This document shows positions 10,901 through 20,043 of a stretch of DNA of 64,000 nt, in pieces; the stretch's first letter is position 1; every line of letters starts with the position of its first letter. This DNA is from Neocallimastix lanati (nom. inval.) (Eukaryota; Neocallimastigomycota; Neocallimastigomycetes; Neocallimastigales; Neocallimastigaceae): assembly GCA_016946835.1 (NCBI GenBank), contig JACVTC010000264.1, positions 1-64,000 of the forward strand, given 5' to 3'. The position numbers and the translations under genes are program-made. The notes below the pieces were generated by a model, which searched no databases, had not been told where the DNA came from, and saw only the letters and a program-made list of their open reading frames with translations.

Positions 10901-11548
10901 ATTTTTATTGATGACATTAATATCATCATCAAATTTAACGCATATGGCAATACATTTTTTTTCGTTTTCATGATTAAATACAAGGCTAATAGTTGATATA
11001 TAATCTTCAAATATATATCGATTAGGAAATGATTCGAAATCATGAGACATACATTCAATATCAAAAGATAAAATAGAAGGAGATGGATAGCTATTAATTT
11101 CAACAGATTTTATATTTTTATATTGAACGATATACTCTTCATCAAAGGTAGTATACTTCTCTTTGGAATTTAACTCCCAGTGCTCCATTTCTATCCATCC
11201 TATTGTATTTAAATTACATTCAGCCAGAAACGCTGAAATTATATCCACATTTAATATTGACGAATAATAAGAAGAATATTCGGAATAATTAGGGAACATG
11301 ACTTTAAAGATAATTTTATTACCTTCTAAATAATGTCTTAAAAGTTTTCTTGAAAGTACTTCTTTATTGTTTCTTGAATTGCCATTGAATTTGAAGTCAC
11401 GATATTGTGAAAATTTGTATAAAGGATAATTATCTATAATAATTGATACTTTGTCATTTCTAATATTACTATATCCAAATCCTATAATAACTGGGGAATT
11501 GTTTTTTATTAGCAATTCCCAATTATAAATGAATATTATTTTATTCAT
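7976..11548 (-). CDS. Family B DNA polymerase with 3'-5' exonuclease
   Basis: The 1,190-aa replicative polymerase. Exonuclease motifs are SFDIEC (D163, E165), IIGFNTFGFDYKYL (about 530-545) and YCVMD (about 650). Polymerase motif A is DFTSLYPS (about 741), motif B is KIQANSIYG (about 825-835) and motif C is YGDTDS (about 884-889), followed by the SKKKYSG element. The spacing between motifs A and B is about 90 residues, leaving no room for the TPR1 insertion of protein-primed polymerases, so this is the RNA/DNA-primed type used by NCLDVs, not the kind in pGKL plasmids or Polintons. Two host-like inserts stand out: an acidic Asn/Glu/Val repeat segment (about 245-510) between Exo I and Exo II, and a poly-Asn run (about 905-955) between motif C and KKKY. 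All catalytic residues are kept, so it is probably active. Confidence 0.95.
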   Translation of the reverse strand: MNKIIFIYNWELLIKNNSPVIIGFGYSNIRNDKVSIIIDNYPLYKFSQYRDFKFNGNSRNNKEVLSRKLLRHYLEGNKIIFKVMFPNYSEYSSYYSSILNVDIISAFLAECNLNTIGWIEMEHWELNSKEKYTTFDEEYIVQYKNIKSVEINSYPSPSILSFDIECMSHDFESFPNRYIFEDYISTISLVFNHENEKKCIAICVKFDDDINVINKNEFEEIDANFFPFLDLQSFKAACIEQSIFKIDMKKYEAQKFNKENKNNIANKVEDSVKDKVEENTEDNVEIDVENNIESKVECNVESNAESNVKNNEEKLVEDNVEDNAENKDKNNVENDVPEIIENNIRNHDLEKVAKKFKENHEKLDRIIRKLKSSDETLNFRNKNLIIQTNKNICNPNQSNNTYNSEVNERFNKFKNILIKKRSYDEGIVNRFNRLSNILNANYSDDGHSRIDKFKNILNKNEKDTDLPMNKKVKNQYENFEKIEDFIKRIEDNKKNKNNKDFDESKNNDEQFEYEMIYVSTEYELLCEFFKQIRKFDPDIIIGFNTFGFDYKYLAQRAGMYLSIDTKETPFSASRILNKPSQFNNLMGDEVELYIPGRIAVDIYKYAKSLNLPSSNLNYVSEQLLNKHKIDLPYKEMFYLIYENTEESLHKVAKYCVMDSILTLNIFNVSHQWIQLLEVAKISRIRIDEVYKTGQSKKFSNLLYKYSYDNNICIDLDQSNIQGYKGATVIEPKPGVYDYCTMLDFTSLYPSVIITHNICYTTLLDSSTIDKYPKDSYHRIDIGDKVYYYTKNHIGILPQMMKVLLSERVRYKNLMKESSGADYIIYDKRQYALKIQANSIYGCLGSSSLKFLRFLPGAECTTGMGRNYLNKAINIIQEKTKFHVIYGDTDSCLIEYKKEKKSFFEMYYSQNKNNNKINNNENNNNNNNNNNNNSNNNNNNNNNNNNNNNNIINDNENVQNNNLDHFDTDKFVKECKEVSNIVTNLLPEGMHLKYENTFSRMLIISKKKYSGILADKDKPTLYIKGIDLIKKNTCIFIRDYYKIFLYMILYKYPKKLIKEKVIKMKKELLAGEVPFEKLIMRLSIGPKYKNKSYYVLLFINNHKRYNLDYKVGEKINYVIIKTTNFSFSKDSNLFGDKIMSLDLYNNLKEKSLKDKNIIVPKLDYNYYYNHYVRKGLINLLKSYSEEISELL
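8700..8815. repeat. Asn-codon (GTT/ATT) simple repeat inside the polymerase gene
   Basis: A run of GTTGTTATT-type triplets that reads as poly-Asn on the minus strand. Long open frames on the other strand here are artefacts of the repeat. Confidence 0.9.
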
Positions 11549-11718
11549 TTGTTTTTTATTTTAAAAATATTAAAAAATTATACATATAAAAGTTAGAGTT
11601 AAATATTTTCTTATATTAACTACTAATACCAATCTATATAGATAATATAGATATATAATTTTTTTTGAATTTTAAATATTCTTTGAAAAAGCAGAGATAA
11701 TTATTATCTCTTTATTTT

Positions 11719-12174
11719 TTATCGTTCTGTATCAAAATCAATAATGAAATTATCGTATACAATTATATTATAAGTAATGTTATAGCGTTGTACATCCATA
11801 TAATAATCTTCATAATTATTATTATATTCTTTAATAAAATCTTTTAATAAATTTTTAACTATTTCTATCTGTTTTTCATTTGATACAAAGTTTTCTGAAA
11901 AATTTTGGAAATAATATTTTCTAATTATGAAGATCATATATAACATAGGTATATTTAATTTGGTAAATCTTTTTTCGATTATCTCATTAAACTTCCTATT
12001 GAATATATGAAGATTTAAAAATTCAATAAAATCGGATATAAATACAGTATTACTAAACGTTCCTGTAACACTATTACTTAAATTATGTTTTATTTTTTGA
12101 ATTAATGTTTGCTGAGAATTATAACTCTTTCCTTTCACTTGGTTTATTATATTCTTATTTTTATCTTTAAACAT
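11719..12174 (-). CDS. Unknown 151-aa protein
   Basis: I do not recognise it. It lies 170 bases upstream of the DNA polymerase gene on the same strand. The product is basic at the N-terminus and otherwise predicted mostly helical, with aromatic patches (FIEFLNLHIF, MLYMIFIIRKYYF) and an acidic end (IIDFDTER). There is no signal peptide. The central hydrophobic patch is short and contains Arg/Lys, so it is probably a buried helix and not a membrane span. The position next to the polymerase suggests a replication role such as a processivity or packaging accessory, but nothing in the sequence proves that. Confidence 0.7.
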   Translation of the reverse strand: MFKDKNKNIINQVKGKSYNSQQTLIQKIKHNLSNSVTGTFSNTVFISDFIEFLNLHIFNRKFNEIIEKRFTKLNIPMLYMIFIIRKYYFQNFSENFVSNEKQIEIVKNLLKDFIKEYNNNYEDYYMDVQRYNITYNIIVYDNFIIDFDTER

Positions 12175-12765
12175 TACTGATTATGAAAATTTTTAAAATA
12201 TAAAAAAATTTTTTATATAGAATTCCTTTTCTTATAGATATATATATTCAAATAGGTTTTGTTTTTATCGTTATATCGCTATATAATTTTTGATATTATA
12301 TAAAATTCTCTTTTATCATTTTAAATATCTTAATATTTCAAACATTATAGATTACTAAACAATATTATATCATATAATAAATTATAGTTTAGTATATTAT
12401 AATAAAGATTTAATTTACCATATTACAAAATCCGAATAAAAAAATAAAAATTTTAAATTTATATTTAATATTCATTTCAAATATCCTTGATTATAATAAA
12501 ATACAATAATTTACTTAAAACAGGATAGTAAATAAATAAATTTTATTTATGTACATTTTTTATTAGAAAACACTAATTTTATTTTTCAAAAAAAAGAAAT
12601 AAAAATGGTTATAACAACATTAGTAAATTTTAATGAAACAATTGATTTTTATTAATTGATATAAAGACAAAATAAATTTAATAAAACAATTGATTTATTA
12701 TTCATTAAAATATAAAGTCAAACTATATTTTTTTTATTAAAGGATAAAAAAAAATAAAAATAAAA
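12175..12765. other. Divergent intergenic region
   Basis: Between the 151-aa gene (minus) and the 196-aa gene (plus), so promoters of both should lie here. Near 12640-12700 a phrase resembling ACAATTGATTT-TTATT is repeated twice about 47 bases apart. No gene is seen. Confidence 0.55.
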
Positions 12766-13356
12766 ATGTCTGAGGTGGTTAAAAATTTATCTCAAAAAAG
12801 ATATGATGAATTACGTCGTAATGTAATTATTGATGCTATTGACATTGTATTCAATACTATTTCAAATCAAGTTAAAATAGATAATAAGGATAAATCTTTT
12901 ACAGTTAGAAAACTAACAAATAGTATCGAATTAATTTATGATTTAAGTAGTCAAGAAAATAACGATAAAATTCCTTCGGAAATCATTAAATCAATAAAAC
13001 CACGAATAAGTCATAAATTAAACAATACATTTTGTTATAAATTACCATCTAAAAACGAAAATACAAATCTCGGAAAGGAAAGTAAAAATTCTTCTATTGT
13101 ATTTTCACCATTTATTCAAAATGCTATTGAAGTTTCCCAAAATGATATAAAAATGGATGTACAATTACCAAAATCTCTTGAACATTATCATTTCTTTGTT
13201 TTTCCTTTAAATATGGATGGAAAAGAGTATATTATCACTTATGCAGAAGAAAATAAATATAGTAAACGTGAAATTATTGAAATATTACATAATAATGTAT
13301 CGGTAGATAAAAATATTCTTTCTAAAGAATTAAAAGAAAAATATTATTTTAATTAA
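12766..13356 (+). CDS. Unknown 196-aa protein
   Basis: I do not recognise it. It is a soluble-looking protein with a helical N-terminal third (SQKRYDELRRNVIIDAIDIV), a polar Ser/Asn-rich middle (about 100-125) and a C-terminal domain (about 130-196) with HYHFFVFPLNMDGKEYIITY. There is no signal peptide, zinc site or membrane segment. It precedes the D5-like helicase by 331 bases on the same strand, inside the conserved core, so it may assist replication or be a diverged small RNA polymerase subunit. Both are guesses. The start follows an A-rich leader (AAAATAAAAATAAAA), which is typical for genes on this molecule. Confidence 0.7.
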   Translation: MSEVVKNLSQKRYDELRRNVIIDAIDIVFNTISNQVKIDNKDKSFTVRKLTNSIELIYDLSSQENNDKIPSEIIKSIKPRISHKLNNTFCYKLPSKNENTNLGKESKNSSIVFSPFIQNAIEVSQNDIKMDVQLPKSLEHYHFFVFPLNMDGKEYIITYAEENKYSKREIIEILHNNVSVDKNILSKELKEKYYFN

Positions 13357-13687
13357 TATGTAAATAAATAGCTAGATATTGAGATAAATATCTAAGTAAA
13401 TATTTTTTTTAAAATTTTTTTTGAAAACTTTAAATCACAAAAATTTTTAAAGATTTATTAAAAAAATATTTTATATTAATATATAACCATTATTGGATAA
13501 TTGAATGATTATTTCTCTTTTAATAAGTCATTATTTTATAATTAAGAAATTAAATTTTTTTTTTAAAAATAATTATACACAAATAGAAAATATTTAAATT
13601 AACAATTAAATTGATTTAATTTCTTTTAAAATGAAAAAATAATTAATATATAAATCTACAAATTTTTTAAATAGTTAAGTAAAAAAT
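13357..13687. other. Intergenic, AT-rich
   Basis: Same-direction gap of 331 bases before the D5-like gene, with poly-T runs. Nothing else is seen. Confidence 0.55.
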
Positions 13688-15667
13688 ATGATTTTAGTAA
13701 AAACGAAAGAATCAGAAATTACAAATAATTATCATCCAATTATTTACTTATTAATTATACTTTTAAAGCAAAATAAGGATAAACATACAAAATGTTATCG
13801 TATGTTGAAAAAATATCTTGAAAATTATGATATCAAATTAAGTGATATTGAAAATATTAATATTCAATTAGAAAATAACGAAATAGAACATTCAAATAAT
13901 TACAATAACATTTATAATAATAATAATAACATTTATAATAATAATAATAATAATACTTATAATAATAATGAATATAATAATGGTATTCATAATGATAATG
14001 ACAATAATAATGACAGTGATAATGAAAGCAGTGACTCAGAAGAATACAATTTTGATGAAATAAATATTAATGACCTTAATTCTGTTTTGAAAAATTTAGA
14101 AATTAATAAAGTAAATCAGTCATCAAATCAAGAAGCAGATTATAAATATGATATTATTGATATTATTTATCAATGCATGGAAGACTATGGTTCAATGGTA
14201 GTTGATAAAGCACGATTAATCACTATTAAAAATTATTATAGTAAATCATCTTTAACGTCTCAGATTATTTTTAACATATTTATTGTGTTATATTTAGGAT
14301 ATTTAGTATTTAGTGAAGATGTATGGTATAAATTTTCATATAGTCGTCATGGATGGGAAATCATAAGTGCTTATGATCTCGCCAAAGAAATCAATATGGG
14401 ATTAGTAAATAAGCTTTCCAAGTTGTGTAATGAATGCCATTTTAAATTGGAAAATTTACCTACGAAATTATTTTCGTTTATGAGTGGTCATTCGGTTACA
14501 TTTAAAAATTTATATCAGTTAGAAACCTTCTTCTACTTGGACAATTTTATTTCTCGAATGGATAAAAGTAAAGTTTTAAGATTTGAAGATTGCGTTTATG
14601 ATTTCACCATCAATAAACCACGACCAGGAATGCCAAAAGACTTTTGTCTTAAATCTACCAATTATAATTTTCACTCTGAAAATAAGAATAAAGTAAAAGA
14701 AGTCAAAGAATTTTTTGAAGATATTTTTGTCGACAAGGAATTGATACAGTATGTATTAAAAATTTTAGCTTCCACCCTTACTTACGGTAATAAATTGCGT
14801 GCCATTGTATTTTTTATTGGATCGGGTAGAAACGGTAAGACTACGCTTACTAACATGTTACGTCTTTCACTTGGAGATTATGCTGCAACGCCAAATGTTT
14901 CTTTATTTTTAGGAAAATCGGTTAGTGCTGATAAACCAAGTCCACAAATGGTAGATCTTAATTGTGCAAGAGTGGCCATATGTGAAGAACCAGATGCTCG
15001 TAGTATTGCTATTACAGGTGATACTAAAGCTATAACCGGTAATGTAGGTTTTATTAAAACCCGAACCTTGTATAAGGATGTTCAAGCAGTATCTGTTGAT
15101 TTACTACCCATTATTAATACAAATGACAAATTGACAATATCTAACTTAGATAATGCTTTGATTGATCGTATTCTTGTTATCCCTTTCACCCAACGATTCA
15201 TAAATAAGATGAATATATCTGTCTTATCTTCAACTCAAAATATCAATAACCCTTCAATAAAAAGAGCTAATACAAGATGGCAAGGTTCTCGAGTTCAAGG
15301 TTATGCTGAAGCTTTAATTCATTTACTTATTGAAAATTATCAAGAGGATTACACCTCCCTAGAAATTCCAACATCGGTGGTTAATGCAACCAAAAGTTTT
15401 ATTATGCGTAGTGACCATATTGCTAGATTTTTGGAAAAGAATATTGTTGATAAAAATGACAATCATGCTATTCCAATTGATGAACTTTACACCGTTTATA
15501 AGAATTGGTTTAAGCAATACGTATCCACTCGTTCCGTATTTTATAGTTTGGAAGATTTTCGTATGGATTTAATTAAATATAGTATTCGTATCAAAAATTT
15601 ATCCTCAAATTCGGATTCGGATTCTAAGAAAACCGTTGAATCCATTATTGGATACAGATTTATTTAA
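13688..15667 (+). CDS. D5-like superfamily 3 replicative helicase
   Basis: A 659-aa protein. The C-terminal ATPase is a D5-type SF3 helicase: Walker A IGSGRNGKTT (about 376-386), Walker B VAICEEPD (about 430-437) and motif C LPIINTND (about 473-481), followed by an arginine-containing segment NALIDRILVIPF. The D5N-like region precedes it (about 200-360). The first 150 residues contain a poly-Asn tract (about 73-115) and an acidic Ser/Glu stretch. Vaccinia D5 is 785 aa and has an archaeo-eukaryotic primase domain in front; I cannot find primase motifs here, so this protein may be helicase-only. In poxviruses the hexamer unwinds at the fork next to polymerase E9 and UDG D4, and counterparts of both are present. 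Confidence 0.92.
   Translation: MILVKTKESEITNNYHPIIYLLIILLKQNKDKHTKCYRMLKKYLENYDIKLSDIENINIQLENNEIEHSNNYNNIYNNNNNIYNNNNNNTYNNNEYNNGIHNDNDNNNDSDNESSDSEEYNFDEININDLNSVLKNLEINKVNQSSNQEADYKYDIIDIIYQCMEDYGSMVVDKARLITIKNYYSKSSLTSQIIFNIFIVLYLGYLVFSEDVWYKFSYSRHGWEIISAYDLAKEINMGLVNKLSKLCNECHFKLENLPTKLFSFMSGHSVTFKNLYQLETFFYLDNFISRMDKSKVLRFEDCVYDFTINKPRPGMPKDFCLKSTNYNFHSENKNKVKEVKEFFEDIFVDKELIQYVLKILASTLTYGNKLRAIVFFIGSGRNGKTTLTNMLRLSLGDYAATPNVSLFLGKSVSADKPSPQMVDLNCARVAICEEPDARSIAITGDTKAITGNVGFIKTRTLYKDVQAVSVDLLPIINTNDKLTISNLDNALIDRILVIPFTQRFINKMNISVLSSTQNINNPSIKRANTRWQGSRVQGYAEALIHLLIENYQEDYTSLEIPTSVVNATKSFIMRSDHIARFLEKNIVDKNDNHAIPIDELYTVYKNWFKQYVSTRSVFYSLEDFRMDLIKYSIRIKNLSSNSDSDSKKTVESIIGYRFI
13905..14015. 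repeat. AAT-rich (poly-Asn) repeat in the D5-like gene
   Basis: A run of AAT/AAC/TAT codons giving Asn and Tyr-Asn stretches. It is probably length-variable and outside the folded domain. Confidence 0.85.
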
Positions 15668-16509
15668 TTATATTAAAAATAAAAAAAAAAAGATGATAAT
15701 GTTAATTTCTTTCATTCCTTTAATATATATAATTTAAACTAATATTTGTATATATTTATTTTATATATAAATTTAAACAAGGAAAAAAAAATTATATAAT
15801 TATATTTATATTTATTTATAATTTAAGAATATATATTTTTAAAAATATTTTTTATTAATTATTATTAAAATAGTTTTAAAAAATTTAAAAAATTTATAAT
15901 TAGTATAGTTATTTCATTAAAAATGGTGATATAAATATTTTATTTTATTTTATATAATGAAATATAATAATTTTATTCAATGATATTTATTATTCTATTA
16001 AATGATATTTGTAAACTTGTTCTTTTCATTAAAAGTTTTTATTACTGAAATAATTATTAAATTACCATATTTTTATTATATAATTTTAATAGTAAATTTA
16101 TTTTTTATTTATTTTTATTGCATATTACTTATATTAATATTAATATTGATTAAATCATTCAAATATTGCATTATAGCAAGTATTATATAATTTATTTTTT
16201 AAAATTTTTAAAAAATATAAATTACTAATATTACGTATCAATAATAAAAATAAAGTAAAAGTATTTAAATTCAAATTTATACTAATTTTATTGTAATCAA
16301 TTAAGAAATTGATTTTAAAAAATATATTTATATAAATAATTATATATATTATTCAATCATTTTTTTTTTAAAATTTTGTTTATTAATATTTTTTTTATTT
16401 AATATAATACTATATAAAAATTTTTTATTTATATTAAATTTATAAAGGTTTTTATAATTTTTTTTATAATTATTTAATTGAATTATATTTTTTTTCTTTT
16501 TATAATATT
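15668..16509. other. Convergent intergenic region, 0.84 kb
   Basis: Between the ends of the D5-like gene and RNA polymerase subunit 2. It contains one short hydrophobic open frame at 16002-16190 (plus strand, 62 aa, mostly I/L/F/Y) that I do not accept as a gene, because such frames arise freely in T-rich DNA. Otherwise simple AT sequence. Confidence 0.6.
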
Positions 16510-19500
16510 TTATTCATAAATTGAAGCACGTACTCCAATTGAATCTAAATAAGAGTTCATAATATTAAAACTATTTGAAACATTTAAAATAGTAGTTGGT
16601 GTATTACAGCAAGTGTTTAAAGTATTTACAGAATGACATATTTCACAATATCGAATATCTATAGCATCGGTATTATTTTTAAACATATCTTGTATTATAG
16701 CATTAGTACCATGTGCTACTAAGGCATCTTTTTCCATTTCACCAATTCTTAATCCACCATTACGAGATTTTCCTTCAGTAGGTTGCTTACTAATAGAATT
16801 AACATTTCCTGTGGTACGATAAAACATTTTTTCTTGAACTTGATGTTGTAAAGCAGTGTAGTAACAAACTCCAACAAACGCATTTCCAATAGATTTACCG
16901 GAAATTGGATCGACCATCTCTTCTAAAATTGGAATATCACTTTCAAAGAATTTGGATTCAAACGAACGTAAATCTTCGCTTTCTATAGAAGCATCAAAAT
17001 ACGTTCCAAATCTTTGTGGATCCATAATCATACATTTACCAACATACATTTCAATTAAATGACCTACCGTCATTCTTGAAGGAAAAGCATGTGGATTTAC
17101 AATGATATCAGGAATTACACCATATTTTGTTCTTGGCATCATTTCTTCTAGTAATATCGAACCAATCACACCCTTCTGAGCATATCGACTTGCGAATTTA
17201 TCACCTTGTTGTGGTTGATATAAATGTCGAACTTTTACACAGCAATAGCATACATCATCCTCAATATATCTGGTACAATGATCCACAATCACAGGTTTTC
17301 TGAAAATATTTTCTACATCAGTCACTTTATTTGAAATCACATCATATATACGAAATAGTGGTTCATTGACATTGTGAGGATTATAAGCAATTTTTGTATT
17401 TGGTTTTGGTAATCCATCTTTATAGTTTAAATTAATGTTGACTAATATTTCCCTTTTAATGTTATAGGATAAGTATTGATATCGATATTTAATATTATTA
17501 AATAATCCATCTTTAATGCTTTTATCATTAAATATTAAACTATCCTCTTGATTGTTGCCATATGCCATGATAGCCACAATGGCATTTTGACCTCCGAATC
17601 TGTGGTATGTATTTCCAGTAGTCACCAAAAGTGTATCATCACTTTCAATAGTAATATTTGACAAGTCAGCGAGACGGTTTCTAAATTCATTATTATTTAA
17701 AGTTAAATTTTTATCAAATTTAATATTTTCCGAATTCTCTTCTTTCCCATCCATTATTTCGGGGTTATTTTCATGAACACTATTCTTACTTGAATTTTCT
17801 TCAATAGAATTATCCAAAAATTCTAAATTCGAAAATAATTCATTCATATTAATATTATCTTTATTGAGTAAAAAATCTAAGGACTTATAATGACACAGTC
17901 TTCTTGATAAAATATATTCTAGCTTTGTCATACAAAATGGTCTTTGTGCATTAATTAGTCTTCTAGAATTATCATTGTATTTAAAGATGGTGCTGTCATT
18001 CGACATACACTGCTTTGTCATTCCAGCTTGAAATGTGAGTCTTGGTACATGATTATTACCAGGAAATGGCGATAAAGCACTAATTAAACCAAAAATAAAA
18101 TTTGGATCAAGTTCTTCGTATTGATAATTGATATTTATTTTATTTTCAGAAATTTCAACAAGTCTTATGCCAATTTCTTTTCCGTTTTTCTTTATTCTAA
18201 TTGGTCGAAACATTCTTCCTTCATCCGTAAATAAATAATAACTGATGTTATCGAAAACACAACTTATATAAGGATATTTCAATTTTAATACTTTATAAGT
18301 ATAGTCTACTAAATCGGTGGTAGTGAATCCGATAAAACGTGTATTCAATAATACTGGATATTTTTTTCCAGTTTTTAAAGTTTTTCTTTTTTCATTAGGA
18401 CTATTAGAATTACTAGTGTCACTATCACAATAATCATCATCTCCATATTCAGAGATACTTTGACTATTATCATTACTTTTATTTTCAGTGTTACTTTGGT
18501 TATTATCATTAATATTTTCATCTGAATTACTATTACTATTATCGTCATCTTTTTTATCTTGAGTTGTAGCATCATATATTTCATTATACTTGAATAAAAA
18601 GGGTTCAAGAATTTTTTCATCAATAGTAAAATCTGGCCCCATTAATACAGATAATCCAAAATATTTTACAAAGCCTACATCTTTGGATTCAGGAGTTTCA
18701 AATGGACAAAAATAACCGTAATCATAAGACATACGGAGTTGAGAATTATCACTCTCTGTGTTGATGGGAATTTGAACTCTTCGTAAATGGGAAAGCTTAT
18801 CGTAGTAAGAACGCTTACTTAACGTTTGCACAGAAATAGCTTCATATTCTCGGAAATAAGAACGAACTTTTCCAGATTTTACATTTCCGTACAATTTTAT
18901 ATTTAAATTTCTAATGAACTTATCCAGTGGTAATTTTTTATTTTCCAAAGTAAAATATTTTATGCTACGATATAAGGAATAAGGAAAAGTATCAATACGA
19001 CTGTTATAATATTGAACATTTCCTTCATTATGGAATAATGATCTTGCCATTGCCAAATAAGTATAGAATTTAGTACTTTTATCATCATATGATGAATCGT
19101 TCGATGATGACTCATTACAATGTAAGTAGTCTGGAGTAAAGTAGCTATCGATCATTCTATCGACCATGGATAATATTTTATTATGACTTTCGGAACGACG
19201 AGCTATAATAGATTGTAATGTTTCTTCAGGAAATGAATCCGGAATAATAATATTAATATCTTTAGGTAAATTTTCACCAATCACCACCGATACGATTATA
19301 TTTTTAATTTCATCCAAGGAAAGCGAAGGATTCAAATGATGAAGAATATACACCAATGATATACTTTGTCTTTCATGCGACTTAATTCCTTTAATACGTA
19401 ACTCTTGGAAAAATAATGAATAATAAACTCGAATATCTAATAAGGTATATCTTTTCATATTTCTTAATTTTTTTTCTCGACTTTTATTTGAAAATCTATA

Positions 19501-20043
19501 ATGGATATCAATATTAGTGTATTCATTGTTTAAATCCACATAATTTTCATTCCCTAAATTATGGTAATCTAATTTAACCTTTTCACTTTTTTCTTTACTT
19601 CTTGTAGATTGCTTTAACATAATCTTTTTTAAATATACAATGTAACTATAATCGGTAAACATCTCCAGAGATTGAAATTTTCCCTTTTCATTACATTCCT
19701 TATACTCAATATGATCCTCCTTATAAACAAAAAAAGGAGTACAAAATATCTCTTGTGAAATAATCACTTTTTCAATCCCATCTACAACGAATATTCCGTC
19801 GATTGGTGCTGGTATTTTAATTTCATAATCATCATGAATTAATGATATATAGTATGTCTTTTTCTCTACCATCAAATGATCATACTCTACCTCTGGAATA
19901 GAAATAGTTAAAGGATTTAATTTAGGTAGCTTTTTTTCTAAAAATACTTTAATATCATACAACTTTTTTATAAATAATTTATCTATATTAGCATAGACAT
20001 TATATTGATTTATAAATTTTGCCAAATAATTATTCTCGCTCAT
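16510..20043 (-). CDS. rpb2: RNA polymerase subunit 2 (second-largest, Rpb2-like)
   Basis: The 1,177-aa second-largest subunit, about family length. Conserved blocks include ETPESKDVGFVKYFGLS (about 440-460), TKQCMSND and INAQRPFCMTKLEY (about 675-710), QEDSLIFND (about 835), GDKFASRYAQKG (about 946-957, with Ala where most relatives have Gly in GQKG), GVIPDIIVNPHAFPSRMT, and near the C-terminus KQPTEGKSRNGGLRIGEMEKD then LVAHG, the hybrid-binding and clamp-connecting part. A zinc-like C-x2-C / CC set (RYCEICHSV, NTCCNTP) follows. Acidic Asn/Ser inserts lie at about 480-545 and 730-790. Its start codon overlaps the start of the divergent UDG-like gene in a shared CATG. With the two subunit-1 parts it makes a complete catalytic core. 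Confidence 0.96.
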   Translation of the reverse strand: MSENNYLAKFINQYNVYANIDKLFIKKLYDIKVFLEKKLPKLNPLTISIPEVEYDHLMVEKKTYYISLIHDDYEIKIPAPIDGIFVVDGIEKVIISQEIFCTPFFVYKEDHIEYKECNEKGKFQSLEMFTDYSYIVYLKKIMLKQSTRSKEKSEKVKLDYHNLGNENYVDLNNEYTNIDIHYRFSNKSREKKLRNMKRYTLLDIRVYYSLFFQELRIKGIKSHERQSISLVYILHHLNPSLSLDEIKNIIVSVVIGENLPKDINIIIPDSFPEETLQSIIARRSESHNKILSMVDRMIDSYFTPDYLHCNESSSNDSSYDDKSTKFYTYLAMARSLFHNEGNVQYYNSRIDTFPYSLYRSIKYFTLENKKLPLDKFIRNLNIKLYGNVKSGKVRSYFREYEAISVQTLSKRSYYDKLSHLRRVQIPINTESDNSQLRMSYDYGYFCPFETPESKDVGFVKYFGLSVLMGPDFTIDEKILEPFLFKYNEIYDATTQDKKDDDNSNSNSDENINDNNQSNTENKSNDNSQSISEYGDDDYCDSDTSNSNSPNEKRKTLKTGKKYPVLLNTRFIGFTTTDLVDYTYKVLKLKYPYISCVFDNISYYLFTDEGRMFRPIRIKKNGKEIGIRLVEISENKININYQYEELDPNFIFGLISALSPFPGNNHVPRLTFQAGMTKQCMSNDSTIFKYNDNSRRLINAQRPFCMTKLEYILSRRLCHYKSLDFLLNKDNINMNELFSNLEFLDNSIEENSSKNSVHENNPEIMDGKEENSENIKFDKNLTLNNNEFRNRLADLSNITIESDDTLLVTTGNTYHRFGGQNAIVAIMAYGNNQEDSLIFNDKSIKDGLFNNIKYRYQYLSYNIKREILVNINLNYKDGLPKPNTKIAYNPHNVNEPLFRIYDVISNKVTDVENIFRKPVIVDHCTRYIEDDVCYCCVKVRHLYQPQQGDKFASRYAQKGVIGSILLEEMMPRTKYGVIPDIIVNPHAFPSRMTVGHLIEMYVGKCMIMDPQRFGTYFDASIESEDLRSFESKFFESDIPILEEMVDPISGKSIGNAFVGVCYYTALQHQVQEKMFYRTTGNVNSISKQPTEGKSRNGGLRIGEMEKDALVAHGTNAIIQDMFKNNTDAIDIRYCEICHSVNTLNTCCNTPTTILNVSNSFNIMNSYLDSIGVRASIYE

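Noticed and set aside
16002-16190. 62-aa hydrophobic protein
   Set aside because: Only I/L/F/Y-rich sequence from T-rich DNA in a convergent gap; no support beyond being open.
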